64,000 nucleotides of DNA, from NCBI RefSeq assembly GCF_002951615.1, contig NZ_CP019062.1:4464001-4528000 (forward strand), written 5' to 3'. A program made the position numbers and the translations under genes. Source of the DNA: Rahnella sikkimica (lineage in GTDB: Bacteria; Pseudomonadota; Gammaproteobacteria; Enterobacterales; Enterobacteriaceae). Each line of letters begins with the position of its first letter. Position 1 is the stretch's first letter. This document shows, one piece after another, positions 10,137-20,351 of the stretch. Under the pieces are notes generated by a model. That model did no database searches. It saw only the letters and a list, made by a program, of their open reading frames with translations, and was not told the origin of the DNA.

Positions 10137-10292
10137 AAATCTGCAAAAAGTAGAAGTCTCTTTTTGGACTCGTTTCCCGGTGGTTATTTTTCGTCCATCG
10201 GTTATTATTTGCGCACTCAACGACGAGTCACCCGCCCCGTACGCTGGTCTACAGGTAAGGATGAAATCTATTTCTGAAAAAAGAACGTTCGC

Positions 10293-10853
10293 ATGTTTCA
10301 TATTAAAACCCCGATTTATTTTTTATTACTGATAGTCTCTTCTTTCTTTAGCATTAATTCTTTTGCCTTCGAATTGCCAAAGGAATTTACGTCTCTCGGG
10401 AAAAAGACGTATTCCCATAAAGAAATTTTTAAATTGCATAATGAAGCGCCTTTATCCGGTAATAATGGGGACGCTGACGAAATTAAAACGGCATTATTAT
10501 CCCAGTATTCCCGCTGGAAAGGCACGCAGTATCATCTGGGTGGCACCACGCATCAGGGCGTTGACTGCTCTGCGCTGATGCAGCATCTGTTTAATGATTC
10601 CCTGCATCATCCGTTGCCACGTACGACGTTTGAGCAAATTAAAAACGGAAAAAAAGTCAGTAAAAATAACCTTCAGCCCGGTGATTTAGTCTTTTTCAAA
10701 ACGACAGATGCCGACCGCCACGTGGGCGTTTATATTGGCGACAATCAGTTTATTCATGCTTCTAAAATTGAAGGTGTGACAATATCGTCACTGGATAATC
10801 AGTATTGGGTCAATCATTATGAAACAGCGCGCCGTCTGGAATTAATGAGTTAA
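10293..10853 (+). CDS. NlpC/P60 peptidoglycan endopeptidase, MepS/NlpC-like
   Basis: 186 aa. Residues 1-25 form a signal peptide (hydrophobic run, ...SINSFA|FELPK). The NlpC/P60 domain spans about 60-185 with the catalytic triad visible: C92 in GVDCSAL, H143 in DRHVGVYIG and H155 in QFIHAS. Family enzymes cleave D-Glu/mDAP bonds in wall peptides in the periplasm. No lipobox is evident, unlike E. coli MepS. The gene is clearly more AT-rich than both neighbours and stands alone, which hints at separate ancestry. Confidence 0.88.
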   Translation: MFHIKTPIYFLLLIVSSFFSINSFAFELPKEFTSLGKKTYSHKEIFKLHNEAPLSGNNGDADEIKTALLSQYSRWKGTQYHLGGTTHQGVDCSALMQHLFNDSLHHPLPRTTFEQIKNGKKVSKNNLQPGDLVFFKTTDADRHVGVYIGDNQFIHASKIEGVTISSLDNQYWVNHYETARRLELMS

Positions 10854-10862
10854 CGCTTATTT

Positions 10863-10898
10863 ATTAAAAGGGCGGATAAATATCATCCACCTTTTAAT
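10863..10898. terminator. Convergent hairpin between the NlpC gene and yghZ
   Basis: ATTAAAAGG and CCTTTTAAT pair, and an inner GGAT/ATCC extends the stem. It lies between two convergent stops, and the A/T-rich arms give U-rich transcripts on both strands. It probably serves both genes. Confidence 0.6.
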
Positions 10899-10916
10899 GA
10901 CTGATTATTTATCTGC

Positions 10917-11957
10917 TTATTTATCTGATGATGTCTGCCACAAATTTAACTGACCGTCTGAGACATGCTGATCAATCGCCGCCAGCTCTCCGGCGGTGAA
11001 GCGCAGGTTTTCCAGCGCCCTGACGTTTTCTTCCAGCTGTTCAGGGCGGCTGGCGCCGATCAGCACGGACGTCACACGGTCGTCTTTCAGCAACCAGCTC
11101 AGCGCCATCTGCGCCATGCTCTGTCCGCGCTTATGCGCCATGTCATTAAGCAAACGCAGGCTGTTGAGATTCGCATCGGTCAGCATTTTTTCATTCAGCC
11201 CGCGCACTTTATTGCCTTCCACCTGCATGCGCGAACCGTCCGGGATCCCGTTCAGATACTTACCGGTCAGCAGCCCCTGCGCCAGCGGCGTGAACGCGAT
11301 ACAGCCTGCGCCGTTTTGTTTGAGCGTATCCAGCAGGCCGCTTTTATCCACCCAGCGGTTCAGCAGATTGTAAGAAGGCTGGTGGATCAGCAGTGGCACT
11401 TTCAGCTCGCGCAGCAGTTCCGCCATTTTCTGTGTACGTTCCGGCGAATAAGACGAAATCCCGACATACAGCGCCTTACCGCTTTGCACGGCGTAAGCCA
11501 GCGCGGCGGCGGTTTCTTCCATCGGCGTTTCTTCATCGACGCGGTGCGAATAAAAGATATCGACGTAATCGAGCCCCATGCGTTGCAGGCTTTGATCCAG
11601 ACTCGCCAGCAGATATTTGCGCGAACCGCCGGAGCCGTAAGGGCCGGGCCACATGTCGTAACCGGCTTTGGTGGAGATAATCAGCTCATCGCGGTAAGAC
11701 GAAAAATCCTGACGCAGCAACTTGCCAAAATTCTCTTCGGCGGAACCTGGAGGCGGCCCGTAATTGTTCGCCAGATCGAAATGCGTGATGCCTAAATCAA
11801 AGGCCTTTTGCAGCAGGGCGCGCTGGGATTCCAGCGGGCTGACATGGCCGAAGCTGTGCCATAAACCGAGAGAAAGTGCAGGAAGTTTTAAACCACTCTG
11901 GCCGCAGCGGCGGAATTGCATGGTTTCATAGCGTGAAGGTGAGGCAGCGTAAAGCAT
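10917..11957 (-). CDS. yghZ: Aldo/keto reductase YghZ (L-glyceraldehyde 3-phosphate reductase)
   Basis: 346 aa, the same length as E. coli YghZ (Gpr) and near-identical over long stretches (LPALSLGLWH, ITHFDLANNYGPPPGSAEEN, YGSGGSRKYLLASLDQSL). It has the (beta/alpha)8 aldo/keto reductase tetrad Asp, Tyr, Lys, His in FDLANNYG, ISTKAGYD and DIFYSHRVD. It uses NADPH to reduce toxic L-glyceraldehyde 3-phosphate and methylglyoxal. The start is the ATG at 11957, matching the E. coli N-terminus; an upstream in-frame start at 11975 is less likely. Confidence 0.95.
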   Translation of the reverse strand: MLYAASPSRYETMQFRRCGQSGLKLPALSLGLWHSFGHVSPLESQRALLQKAFDLGITHFDLANNYGPPPGSAEENFGKLLRQDFSSYRDELIISTKAGYDMWPGPYGSGGSRKYLLASLDQSLQRMGLDYVDIFYSHRVDEETPMEETAAALAYAVQSGKALYVGISSYSPERTQKMAELLRELKVPLLIHQPSYNLLNRWVDKSGLLDTLKQNGAGCIAFTPLAQGLLTGKYLNGIPDGSRMQVEGNKVRGLNEKMLTDANLNSLRLLNDMAHKRGQSMAQMALSWLLKDDRVTSVLIGASRPEQLEENVRALENLRFTAGELAAIDQHVSDGQLNLWQTSSDK

Positions 11958-12048
11958 GATGTTTCCTTTTCTCATAGCGTAGGGTTTTGAAACACTGTTT
12001 CTATATTAACGCTCAGAGCAATAAGGGCAACACCGGAAGCTGTTTTTA

Positions 12049-12165
12049 GCTCCCTCCCCTGCGAAGGGGAGGGTTGGGGTGGGGTATTAATGGCCACTGA
12101 GTCGCTGCGCCGGTTGCGAAATCAACACCCCATCCCAGCCTTCCCCTCGTGAGAGAGGAAGGAGC
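12049..12165. repeat. Long imperfect inverted repeat in the yghZ-nrdF gap
   Basis: The left arm (12049-12085, starting GCTCCCTCCCCT and ending GGGGTGGGGT) is complementary with a few mismatches to the right arm (12127-12165, starting ACCCCATCCCAGCC and ending GGAAGGAGC). Each arm also contains a small hairpin (CCCCT-GCGA-AGGGG on the left). The shape is that of dispersed intergenic palindromes known from many gamma-proteobacteria. Only this copy is visible in the window. Confidence 0.65.
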
Positions 12166-12197
12166 AAAGGCAAAACTGCCGATTCACAAGGGGCTAC

Positions 12198-13193
<996 letters not shown>

Positions 13194-13201
13194 TCAATCG
13201 G

Positions 13202-15364
13202 TTACAGCGTGCAGGAAACGCAGCCCTGAACTTCGGTGCCTTCCAGCGCCATCTGGCGCAGACGGATGTAATAAATGGTTTTGATGCCTTTACGCCAGGC
13301 GTAGATCTGCGCTTTGTTGATGTCACGCGTGGTGGCGGTATCGCGGAAAAACAGCGTCAGCGACAACCCCTGATCAACGTGCTGCGTGGCTTCGGCGTAG
13401 GTATCAATGATTTTTTCCGGGCCGATTTCATACGCATCCTGGTAGTAATCCAGATTGTCGTTGGTCATAAACGCCGCCGGATAATACACACGGCCAATCT
13501 TGCCCTCTTTGCGGATCTCCACGCGGGACACGATCGGGTGAATACTCGACGTTGAATTATTGATGTAAGAAATCGAACCGGTCGGCGGCACTGCCTGTAA
13601 GTTCTGGTTATACAAACCGTGCTGCATCACTGACGCTTTCAGCTCCGCCCAGTCCGCAAGCGTCGGAATGTGAATGCCGCTGTCCGCAAACAGTTCACGA
13701 ACGCGCGCAGTTTTCGGCTGCCATTTTGCGGCCAGCGCGTCATCGACGTATTTATCAAAATAGGCGCCGCTGGCGTAGGTCGAATCGGCAAAGCCTTTGA
13801 AGGATTGCTGACGTTCGATGGCAATCAGATTAGAGGCACGGATCGCATGGAAAGCGACGGTGCAGAAATAGATATTGGTGAAATCCAGCCCTTCTTCCGA
13901 ACCGTAATAAATCCGCTCGCGGCACAGATAACCGTGCAGGTTCATCTGCCCGAGGCCGACAGCGTGAGAATCCTGATTCCCCTGATCGATAGACGGCACC
14001 GAGCGGATATGGCTCATATCCGACACCGCCGTCAGTGCGCGAACCGCCATTTCCACCGTATTCCCGAAGTCCGGTGAATCCATTGCCGAGGCGATATTCA
14101 GAGAGCCGAGGTTACAGGAAATGTCTTTGCCAATTTCCTGATACGACAGGTCTTCGCCATACACCGTCGGTGAGTTCACCTGCAAAATCTCCGAACACAG
14201 GTTGCTCATATTGATGCGACCTTTGATCGGATTGGCGCGGTTAACCGTGTCCTCGAACATCATGTACGGATAGCCGGATTCAAACTGAATTTCCGCCAGC
14301 ACCTGGAAGAATTCGCGCGCGTTGATTTTGCTTTTGTGAATGCGTTTGTCATTCACCATCTCGCGGTATTTCCCGGTGATGCTGATTTCAGACATCGGCA
14401 CGCCATAGACTTTCTCGACGTGATACGGCGAAAACAGATACATATCTTCATTGTTTTTCGCCAGCTCGAACGTGATATCCGGAATGACCACGCCAAGGGA
14501 CAGCGTTTTGATGCGGATTTTCTCGTCGGCGTTTTCACGTTTGGTATCGAGGAAACGCAAAATGTCCGGGTGATGCGCGTTCAGATACACCGCGCCTGCA
14601 CCCTGACGCGCGCCGAGCTGATTGGCATAAGAGAACGCATCTTCCAGCATTTTCATGATGGGAATCACGCCGGAAGACTGATTTTCGATGCGCTTAATCG
14701 GCGCGCCGACTTCGCGGATATTGGTCAGCATAAACGCCACGCCGCCGCCGCGTTTCGACAATTGCAGCGCCGAGTTCACCGAACGGCCAATAGATTCCAT
14801 GTTGTCTTCGACGCGCAACAGGAAGCACGACACCAGCTCGCCGCGCTGTTTCTTGCCGCAGTTCAGGAAAGTTGGCGTGGCAGGCTGGAAGCGGCCGGAA
14901 ATAATTTCATCGACAAACTGCCCGGCGAGCTGAATATCCCCGCGCGCCAGCGTCATCGCGACCATACACACGCGGTCTTCGTAACGCTCAAGATAGCGCT
15001 TGCCGTCGAAGGTTTTCAGCGTGTAGCTGGTGTAATACTTGAACGCGCCCAGAAAGGTCTGGAAGCGGAATTTGTGGGCGTAAGCCCGTTTGAACAGTTG
15101 CTTGATATCCTCAAATTCGTAGCGGTCCAGCACGTCGGCTTCGTAATAGCCTTCTTCCACCAGATAACGCAGCTTCTCCGCCAGATCGTGGAAGAAAACC
15201 GTGTTCTGATTGACGTGCTGCAGGAAGTATTGGCGCGCGGCCATGCGGTCTTTATCAAACTGGATCTGGCCGTTAGCGTCGAACAGATTCAGCATCGCGT
15301 TCAGCGCGTGATAGTCCGGGCTGCGGGTGCCGGGGTCGGTGATTGCTAGCTCTGTCGCTGCCAA
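13202..15364 (-). CDS. nrdE: Class Ib ribonucleotide reductase large subunit NrdE
   Basis: 720 aa (E. coli 714). Visible catalytic features: the redox cysteine in [15 protein letters not shown], the active-site NLCSEI segment (radical Cys with Asn and Glu), and the C-terminal redox pair CVSC (GCVSCTL) that NrdH reduces. It reduces NDPs to dNDPs with NrdF. The chosen start overlaps the nrdI stop by 19 bp, as in other enterobacteria, which implies coupling. Confidence 0.97.
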   Translation of the reverse strand: MAATELAITDPGTRSPDYHALNAMLNLFDANGQIQFDKDRMAARQYFLQHVNQNTVFFHDLAEKLRYLVEEGYYEADVLDRYEFEDIKQLFKRAYAHKFRFQTFLGAFKYYTSYTLKTFDGKRYLERYEDRVCMVAMTLARGDIQLAGQFVDEIISGRFQPATPTFLNCGKKQRGELVSCFLLRVEDNMESIGRSVNSALQLSKRGGGVAFMLTNIREVGAPIKRIENQSSGVIPIMKMLEDAFSYANQLGARQGAGAVYLNAHHPDILRFLDTKRENADEKIRIKTLSLGVVIPDITFELAKNNEDMYLFSPYHVEKVYGVPMSEISITGKYREMVNDKRIHKSKINAREFFQVLAEIQFESGYPYMMFEDTVNRANPIKGRINMSNLCSEILQVNSPTVYGEDLSYQEIGKDISCNLGSLNIASAMDSPDFGNTVEMAVRALTAVSDMSHIRSVPSIDQGNQDSHAVGLGQMNLHGYLCRERIYYGSEEGLDFTNIYFCTVAFHAIRASNLIAIERQQSFKGFADSTYASGAYFDKYVDDALAAKWQPKTARVRELFADSGIHIPTLADWAELKASVMQHGLYNQNLQAVPPTGSISYINNSTSSIHPIVSRVEIRKEGKIGRVYYPAAFMTNDNLDYYQDAYEIGPEKIIDTYAEATQHVDQGLSLTLFFRDTATTRDINKAQIYAWRKGIKTIYYIRLRQMALEGTEVQGCVSCTL

Positions 15365-15750
15365 AATTCTGTTACTCCCTGTTTAACCTTTGCAACGTCT
15401 TCCGGCGTTCCCAGCAATTCAAAACGATACAGGTAAGGAACCTGACACTTCTGGGAAATAATGTCACCGGCAAGGCAGTACGCTGCGCCGAAGTTGGTGT
15501 TGCCAGCGGCGATAACACCGCGGATTAACGAACGGTTATGTTCGTCATTGAGGAATCGGATCACCTGCGTGGGCACCGCGCCTTTTGCCGATCCGCCGCC
15601 GTAGCTCGGGACCAGCAAAATATAGGGTTCATCGACACGCAGTTTTGCGCCTGCTCCGCCAATCGGAATGCGGATTGACGGCAAATCAAGTTTGCCGACA
15701 AAACGGTGAGTGTTTTCCGAAGAACTGGAGAAATACACTAACGGATGCAT
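15346..15750 (-). CDS. nrdI: Flavodoxin-like NrdI, NrdF metallocofactor activator
   Basis: 134 aa, matching E. coli NrdI from the start ([17 protein letters not shown]). The FMN phosphate-binding SSSSENT loop and the VPSYGGG segment are present, and the C-terminus VTEFWQRQS is typical. NrdI supplies the oxidant that assembles the dimanganese tyrosyl cofactor of NrdF. It is 10 bp after nrdH and overlaps nrdE. Confidence 0.95.
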   Translation of the reverse strand: MHPLVYFSSSSENTHRFVGKLDLPSIRIPIGGAGAKLRVDEPYILLVPSYGGGSAKGAVPTQVIRFLNDEHNRSLIRGVIAAGNTNFGAAYCLAGDIISQKCQVPYLYRFELLGTPEDVAKVKQGVTEFWQRQS

Positions 15751-15760
15751 CCGTCAGGCC

Positions 15761-16000
15761 TCAGAAGGCGGTTTGCAGCTGGCGCAGGGCGGAGATTTTG
15801 TCCGGACGGAAACCAGACCAGTGGTCGTCGCCGGCCACAATCACCGGAACCTGCTGATAACCCATCGCACGAACCTGCCCGAGTGCCTGCTCATCCTGAG
15901 TTAAATCGACCACTTCATAAGCGATGCCTTGTTTGTCTAATGCACGGTACGTCGCGTTGCACTGGACACAGTCTGGTTTACTGTAAATAATAATGCTCAT
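15761..16000 (-). CDS. nrdH: Glutaredoxin-like NrdH, reductant for NrdEF
   Basis: 79 aa from the ATG at 16000 (MSIIIYSKPDCVQCNATY). An open frame runs further upstream but lacks family sequence. It has the redox motif C-V-Q-C and the cis-Pro segment QQVPVIVAGDDHWSGFRPDKI, the SGFRP signature of NrdH. It passes electrons from thioredoxin reductase to NrdE. It is first in the operon, so the promoter region lies directly upstream. Confidence 0.96.
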   Translation of the reverse strand: MSIIIYSKPDCVQCNATYRALDKQGIAYEVVDLTQDEQALGQVRAMGYQQVPVIVAGDDHWSGFRPDKISALRQLQTAF

Positions 16001-16118
16001 GATTCGTATTTCCATCTGGTAAGAAATCAGAGACAATTTTTGCCTCACCCGCTGTGCCACAGTTTCAGCCGGGAAGAGGCGCGAGATTCGGTGCCATCGT
16101 GGCGTCCCGATGCATTGA

Positions 16119-16165
16119 ATACTAGATGTAGTGATTATAATTTTCAACCACACAATATGTAGATT
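16119..16165 (-). promoter_or_regulatory. Pair of NrdR boxes upstream of nrdHIEF
   Basis: Box 1 at 16150-16165 (ACACAATATGTAGATT) fits the NrdR consensus acaCwAtATaTwGtgt at 12-13 of 16 positions. Box 2 at 16119-16134 (ATACTAGATGTAGTGA) fits at 12 of 16. The starts are 31 bp apart, about three helical turns, as in known NrdR targets. They lie 119-165 bp upstream of the nrdH start codon, which allows repression by the dATP/ATP-sensing NrdR. I counted the matches by eye. Confidence 0.7.
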
Positions 16166-16194
16166 TTCTAAAAATGCTTATTGCAAAAATGACA

Positions 16195-16225
16195 AAGCCC
16201 GCAGGAAGCGGGCTGGCGAGGGGAA
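16195..16225 (-). terminator. Rho-independent terminator of the AhpD-like gene
   Basis: AGCCCGC and GCGGGCT pair around a 4-nt loop. On the minus strand the stem is followed by TTTGTCATTTTT. It lies 33 bp or more past the AhpD-like stop at 16258 and upstream of the nrdH promoter, which it insulates. Confidence 0.75.
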
Positions 16226-16257
16226 ACTTTTTTCAGTTCAATTTTTAAGCGGTCAGA

Positions 16258-16689
16258 TTACTGGCGCATTCCCACCGCCAGACGGTTAAACGCATTCATC
16301 AGGCCGATAGCAAAAGTCAGTTCTGAAATTTCCACATCGCTGAAATGGGTTTTCAGCGGTTCAAACGTGCTGTCCGGTGCGCCAGTCGCGGCAATCAGCG
16401 TCAGCGATTCCGACCAGGCCAGAGCGGCACGTTCGCGTTCAGAATACGCATGGCTTACCTGCCATCCCGCCAGCTGATCCAGTTTGGTCTGATTCACGTC
16501 CATTTTACGCAGCGCTTTGGAATGCATATCCAGGCAATACGCACAGCCGTTGATTTGTGAAACGCGCAGGAACGCCAGCTCGATAATCACGTTATCCAGC
16601 GGCCCGTTTTCCAGCGCGCCGAGCGCGGCTTTCATTGGCTCCATGACAGAAGAAGACAGGGAATAGTAGGGCAAACGAAGCGTATTCAT
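16258..16689 (-). CDS. Carboxymuconolactone decarboxylase/AhpD-family protein
   Basis: 143 aa from the ATG at 16689, which has a good AGGAAA site upstream (an earlier in-frame start has none). The core has the AhpD-type redox signature C-A-Y-C-L-D-M-H in ISQINGCAYCLDMHSKALR. Such proteins are thiol-based peroxidase/alkylhydroperoxide-reductase-like enzymes acting on peroxides or reactive electrophiles. It is divergent from the MocR regulator at 16809 with a gap of about 120 bp, which suggests control by that protein. Confidence 0.88.
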   Translation of the reverse strand: MNTLRLPYYSLSSSVMEPMKAALGALENGPLDNVIIELAFLRVSQINGCAYCLDMHSKALRKMDVNQTKLDQLAGWQVSHAYSERERAALAWSESLTLIAATGAPDSTFEPLKTHFSDVEISELTFAIGLMNAFNRLAVGMRQ

Positions 16690-16808
16690 GGTGATTTCCT
16701 GTGGTGAAATTGCGTGATAAACGGATGCGCCATGCATCTCAATGACGGCTACTTTACCCGGCATATGGTCTATACTACAGGGCCATAAAATATCTCATTA
16801 AGCAGGTC

Positions 16809-18284
16809 ATGATGAGCCGCTTCGGCCTCGTTTTTTCCCTCGATCCGCAACACAAAGCCCCGCTTTACCGCCAGATATATCAGCGTGTAAAACGGGCAAT
16901 CATGGAAGGGCAACTCAAACGCGGCAGCCGCGTGCCTTCCGTGCGCGCGCTGGCCAGTGAGCTGGGCGTGGCGCGTGCGACCGTGGAAAACGCCTACGGC
17001 CTGCTGACGGCAGAAGGTTTTCTGCAAAGCCGCGGGCAGGCGGGAACAATGGTCAGCGCGCCGGAAAGTCTATCCGCGCCTGCGCCGTCGCCTGCCGCGA
17101 AATCTGCTCCGCGCAAGCCGATCAACCCGATGCTGCCTTCCGTCTCGTCGTTACCTTTCCAGCTTGGCCTGCCCGCGCTTGATGCTTTCCCGCGTGCAAT
17201 CTGGTCGCGCATTGTGGCGCGTCAGAGCCGCCATACCGCGATGAACGATCTGGGCCATCCGCCGCTGACCGGCATTGACGCGCTGCGTGCGTCGGTGGCG
17301 CGGTACCTCCAGCTTTCCCGTGGCTTTACCTGCCGTCCCGAACAGATTTTTATCTGCGGCGGTTATGCGCCGGTGCTGGATCTGATTATCGGCAGCCTTT
17401 TGCAGCCGGGCGACGGCGTGTGGCTGGAAGATCCCGGCTATCCGGTTACGCAGGCGTTTTTCCGCGCCGCCGGTGCTACCCCGCTTGCGGTGAATGTCGA
17501 TGAAGAGGGCATGAACGTTCCGCAGGCCGTGGCACACCATCCGCACGCCCGTTTTGCCGTGGTGACGCCTGCGCATCAAAGCCCGCTTGGCGTGACGATG
17601 AGCCTCTCGCGGCGCATGGCGCTGCTGGACTGGGCAGCAAAACAACAGGCGTGGATTATCGAAGATGATTACGACAGCGAATTCCGCTATCACGGCCAGC
17701 CGTTACCGTCGCTGAAAAGCCTCGATACGCAGGGACGCGTGATTTATGCCGGGACATTCAGCAAAGTCATGTTTCCTGCGCTGCGTTGTGGCTATGTCGT
17801 GGTGCCGGAAAGTCTGGTGGAAAAAATCGAAGCCTATTGCCCGCTGCGGATCTGCGGCACGCCGCCGCTGATTCAGGCGGGCATTACCGAGTTTATCGAT
17901 CAGGGGCATTTTTACCGGCATCTGAAACGGATGCGCCAGCTTTACGCCGAACGGCGCGGTTATCTTGAACAGGCGCTGAAGGCGGCGTTTTCGCCCGACG
18001 TTTTACAGGTTAACCGGCAGGCAGGCGGGATCCAGCTTTGCACCACGCTAAACAGTACGCTGGACGATGCGCTGATTGCCAAAAATGCGCGGGAACAGGG
18101 GCTGGCGGTGCAGGCACTTTCCGACTGGCAGGTTCAGCGCCGCGATCGCCACGACCGGCTGCGGCCCAACGGTTTGCTGATGGGTTTTCCCAACATCAGC
18201 TCACAGGAAATGGCGAATTTGCTGGTGGCGCGGCTGGCGCAGATTGTTACAGATTCCGGCATGATAACGGGATCCACAAAATAG
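16809..18284 (+). CDS. MocR/PdxR-type regulator (GntR HTH fused to aminotransferase fold)
   Basis: 491 aa. A GntR winged helix lies at about residues 10-80 (LYRQIYQRVKRAIMEGQLKRG, then SVRALASELGVARATVENAYG). A linker is followed by a fold-type-I PLP domain (about 115-480) with DDYDSEFRYHG and the Schiff-base lysine in YAGTFSKVMFPALRCGYVV. MocR proteins sense PLP, PLP adducts or amino compounds and commonly regulate a divergent gene, here the AhpD-like one. Confidence 0.92.
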   Translation: MMSRFGLVFSLDPQHKAPLYRQIYQRVKRAIMEGQLKRGSRVPSVRALASELGVARATVENAYGLLTAEGFLQSRGQAGTMVSAPESLSAPAPSPAAKSAPRKPINPMLPSVSSLPFQLGLPALDAFPRAIWSRIVARQSRHTAMNDLGHPPLTGIDALRASVARYLQLSRGFTCRPEQIFICGGYAPVLDLIIGSLLQPGDGVWLEDPGYPVTQAFFRAAGATPLAVNVDEEGMNVPQAVAHHPHARFAVVTPAHQSPLGVTMSLSRRMALLDWAAKQQAWIIEDDYDSEFRYHGQPLPSLKSLDTQGRVIYAGTFSKVMFPALRCGYVVVPESLVEKIEAYCPLRICGTPPLIQAGITEFIDQGHFYRHLKRMRQLYAERRGYLEQALKAAFSPDVLQVNRQAGGIQLCTTLNSTLDDALIAKNAREQGLAVQALSDWQVQRRDRHDRLRPNGLLMGFPNISSQEMANLLVARLAQIVTDSGMITGSTK

Positions 18285-18289
18285 AAAAC

Positions 18290-18316
18290 GGAGCCCGAAG
18301 GCTCCGTCATCTTTTT
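18290..18316 (+). terminator. Rho-independent terminator after the MocR gene
   Basis: ACGGAGCC-CGAA-GGCTCCGT forms a stable stem followed by CATCTTTTT, starting 6 bp after the MocR stop. Confidence 0.85.
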
Positions 18317-18412
18317 AGCAATCGCGCAGCAATGAGGGAGCCACGCGGGTGTTTCAGATTTTTAACGCATATTCCCGACACAGGAAAGAAACACCGCCAA
18401 TTGCCTGTTACG

Positions 18413-18709
18413 TTATCGACGTCCCAACAAGACACCGATAACAATACCGATTGCGGCACCCGCACCCACGCCATACCACGGGTTATCTTTCACGTAGTCG
18501 TTCGCCGTCGCGGCAGCTTCACGGGCATGCTTGGTCAGCGTTTCACCGTTAAAACGTGAACGGGCATCGCGTAAAACACCTTCAGCTTTGCTGCGAATTT
18601 TATCCAGTTCGTCCTTGGATTTATTCCCTGCGGACTGAAGCACCTCATCCAGCGTGTCAGCCAGTAAGGTCAGATCCTGATCAATCGTCTTTTCTAATTT
18701 CTTAGCCAT
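18413..18709 (-). CDS. ElaB/YqjD/DUF883-family membrane-anchored protein
   Basis: 98 aa. The layout matches E. coli ElaB and YqjD: an amphipathic helical N-terminal part (DLTLLADTLDEVLQSAG), the DYVKDNPWYGVG signature, and a single C-terminal membrane helix ending in LLGRR. Relatives are tail-anchored inner-membrane proteins that bind ribosomes in stationary phase. Which paralogue this is cannot be decided. Confidence 0.88.
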   Translation of the reverse strand: MAKKLEKTIDQDLTLLADTLDEVLQSAGNKSKDELDKIRSKAEGVLRDARSRFNGETLTKHAREAAATANDYVKDNPWYGVGAGAAIGIVIGVLLGRR

Positions 18710-19028
18710 TCTGTCTCTCCATGTTGTGAACTGTAGCTTTCGTTTCGCTAATGCTTTCGTTTAGCTGATGAATAAAAGCATAGACCAAAATGTTGTACCC
18801 GACGGTTCTTTGAGAACATCGGGCTATGAAAAAGGAGGTTTTCAGGTCATATGGCTGGCGAAAAAGTTCAGGCGGGGCGCGGCTTTACGTGACGCGGTTC
18901 AGATTTCTCTGCAAATGCTTTTGAACGTTACAGCCAATAACATTTTTTGCGTCGCTATACGTTTGATCCTCTCCAAAACCTGTTTATGCTATTCATTCCA
19001 TTCGTCGCGTTTCACGCCGGTTCTGCTC
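18710..19028. other. Intergenic region upstream of the YhhS-like gene
   Basis: 319 bp with no clear gene. An open frame in phase with the MFS gene begins at 18768 but does not look like an MFS N-terminus. A short 13-codon frame (ATG at 18851, MAGEKVQAGRGFT) is preceded by AAGGAGG at 18834-18840 and could be a leader; there is no further support. Confidence 0.35.
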
Positions 19029-20225
19029 ATGTTTTTAAGCTCGTTTCGCTCTAACGCACAGCTCAATAAACGCATTCTGTCGTTCATGCTGTTCACGTTC
19101 GTCGTTTACCTGACCATCGGTTTGCCGCTCGCGGTATTGCCAGGATTTGTGCATAACACGCTGGGATACAACTCCGTGCTGGCCGGTCTGGTGATCAGCG
19201 TTCAGTACTTTTCTACCCTGATCAGCCGTCCGCACGCCGGTCGCTACGCTGACCTTTTGGGGCCGAAACGGGTGGTGATTTTCGGCCTGATTTGCTGTGG
19301 CATGAGCGGTGTTTTCTACGCAGCGGCGTTCTTCCTGACTGACTGGCCGCTGGCCAGCCTGCTATTGCTGTGTCTGGCGCGCATTTTCCTCGGCGTGGGC
19401 GAAAGCTTTGGCAGCACCGGCACCACGCTGTGGGGCATTGGCGCTGTGGGTGCGAAACACACCGCACGGGTGATTTCGTGGAACGGCGTGGCAACTTACG
19501 GCGCGATGGCCGTGGGCGCACCGCTCGGCGTTATGCTCAATCATGCGTTTGGCCTGATGGGCGTGTCGGTGCTGATTGTCGTGGCCGCCGCCATTGCCGC
19601 CATTCTGGCTTGCCTGAAAGCGGCGATTTCGGTCACTGCGGGCAAGCGCATTGCGTTTAAAGCGGTGGTTGGGCGCATCTGGCTTTACGGCCTCGGGCTG
19701 GGTTTTGGGACCATCGGGTTCGGCGTTATTGCCACCTTTATCACGCTGTATTACGCGGATAAAGGCTGGAACGGGGCAGCGTTCACCCTCACATTATTCA
19801 GCCTTGGGTTTGTCGGTGCGCGTCTGATTTTCGGCAACATGATCAACCGCTTTGGCGGCCTGCGGGTTTCGCTGGTGTCTTTCGTTTTTGAAATCGCGGG
19901 TTTGCTGATGATCTGGCAGGGGCACGATCCGCTGTCTGTCCAGTTGGGCGCGTTTCTCACCGGCTCCGGTTTTTCACTGATTTTCCCGGCGCTGGGCGTC
20001 GAGGCGGTGAAGCAGGTTCCGCCGCAGAATCAGGGCACGGCGCTGGGGCTGTATTCCGCGTTTCTGGATCTCGGATTGGGCATCACCGGGCCGGTTGCCG
20101 GTCTGATTATTTCCCATCTCGGCACGCCTTCTATCTATCTGGCGGCGGCCTTTATGGTGGTGGTAGCCTGGCTGCTCACCCTCAAAATATGGATGCAAAC
20201 CGGCACGCAAAAGCCCGCCGAATAG
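19029..20225 (+). CDS. yhhS: MFS transporter, YhhS family (UPF0226)
   Basis: 398 aa from the ATG at 19029; the upstream extension was rejected because homologues start about here. Strong family matches: FVVYLTIGLPLAVLPG, GLVISVQYFSTLISRPHAGR, VISWNGVATYGAMA, TGSGFSLIFPALGVEAVK. It has twelve hydrophobic segments. E. coli YhhS is an inner-membrane exporter linked to arabinose and glyphosate tolerance; the physiological substrate is unknown. No strong ribosome-binding site precedes the chosen ATG, so the start is the weakest point. Confidence 0.85.
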   Translation: MFLSSFRSNAQLNKRILSFMLFTFVVYLTIGLPLAVLPGFVHNTLGYNSVLAGLVISVQYFSTLISRPHAGRYADLLGPKRVVIFGLICCGMSGVFYAAAFFLTDWPLASLLLLCLARIFLGVGESFGSTGTTLWGIGAVGAKHTARVISWNGVATYGAMAVGAPLGVMLNHAFGLMGVSVLIVVAAAIAAILACLKAAISVTAGKRIAFKAVVGRIWLYGLGLGFGTIGFGVIATFITLYYADKGWNGAAFTLTLFSLGFVGARLIFGNMINRFGGLRVSLVSFVFEIAGLLMIWQGHDPLSVQLGAFLTGSGFSLIFPALGVEAVKQVPPQNQGTALGLYSAFLDLGLGITGPVAGLIISHLGTPSIYLAAAFMVVVAWLLTLKIWMQTGTQKPAE

Positions 20226-20351
20226 CCTTTTTCAGTACAGGGTATTTGGGTTTAGATAAATCCTAAATACGCCAAAACTCAGGATTTAGGCATTGTTTGG
20301 CAGGCTTATTGCGGTAAGGTCGCCTAGCGGTTAAAGAAGCGAGGAGCAACC

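Noticed and set aside
9280..10146. 288-codon minus-strand frame opposite the 2HCT transporter
   Set aside because: His/Arg/Gln-rich antisense of a transmembrane protein gene, typical of GC-rich codon bias.
12049..12165. CRISPR array
   Set aside because: The repeated GGGG/CCCC pattern is one inverted-repeat pair, not regular direct repeats with spacers. No CRISPR array is visible in the window.
14336..15349. 337-codon frame opposite nrdE
   Set aside because: It lies wholly inside the well-supported nrdE gene on the other strand and its translation has no recognisable domain.
18768..19028. N-terminal extension of the YhhS-like protein
   Set aside because: The extra 87 residues do not look like MFS sequence and homologues begin near the ATG at 19029.
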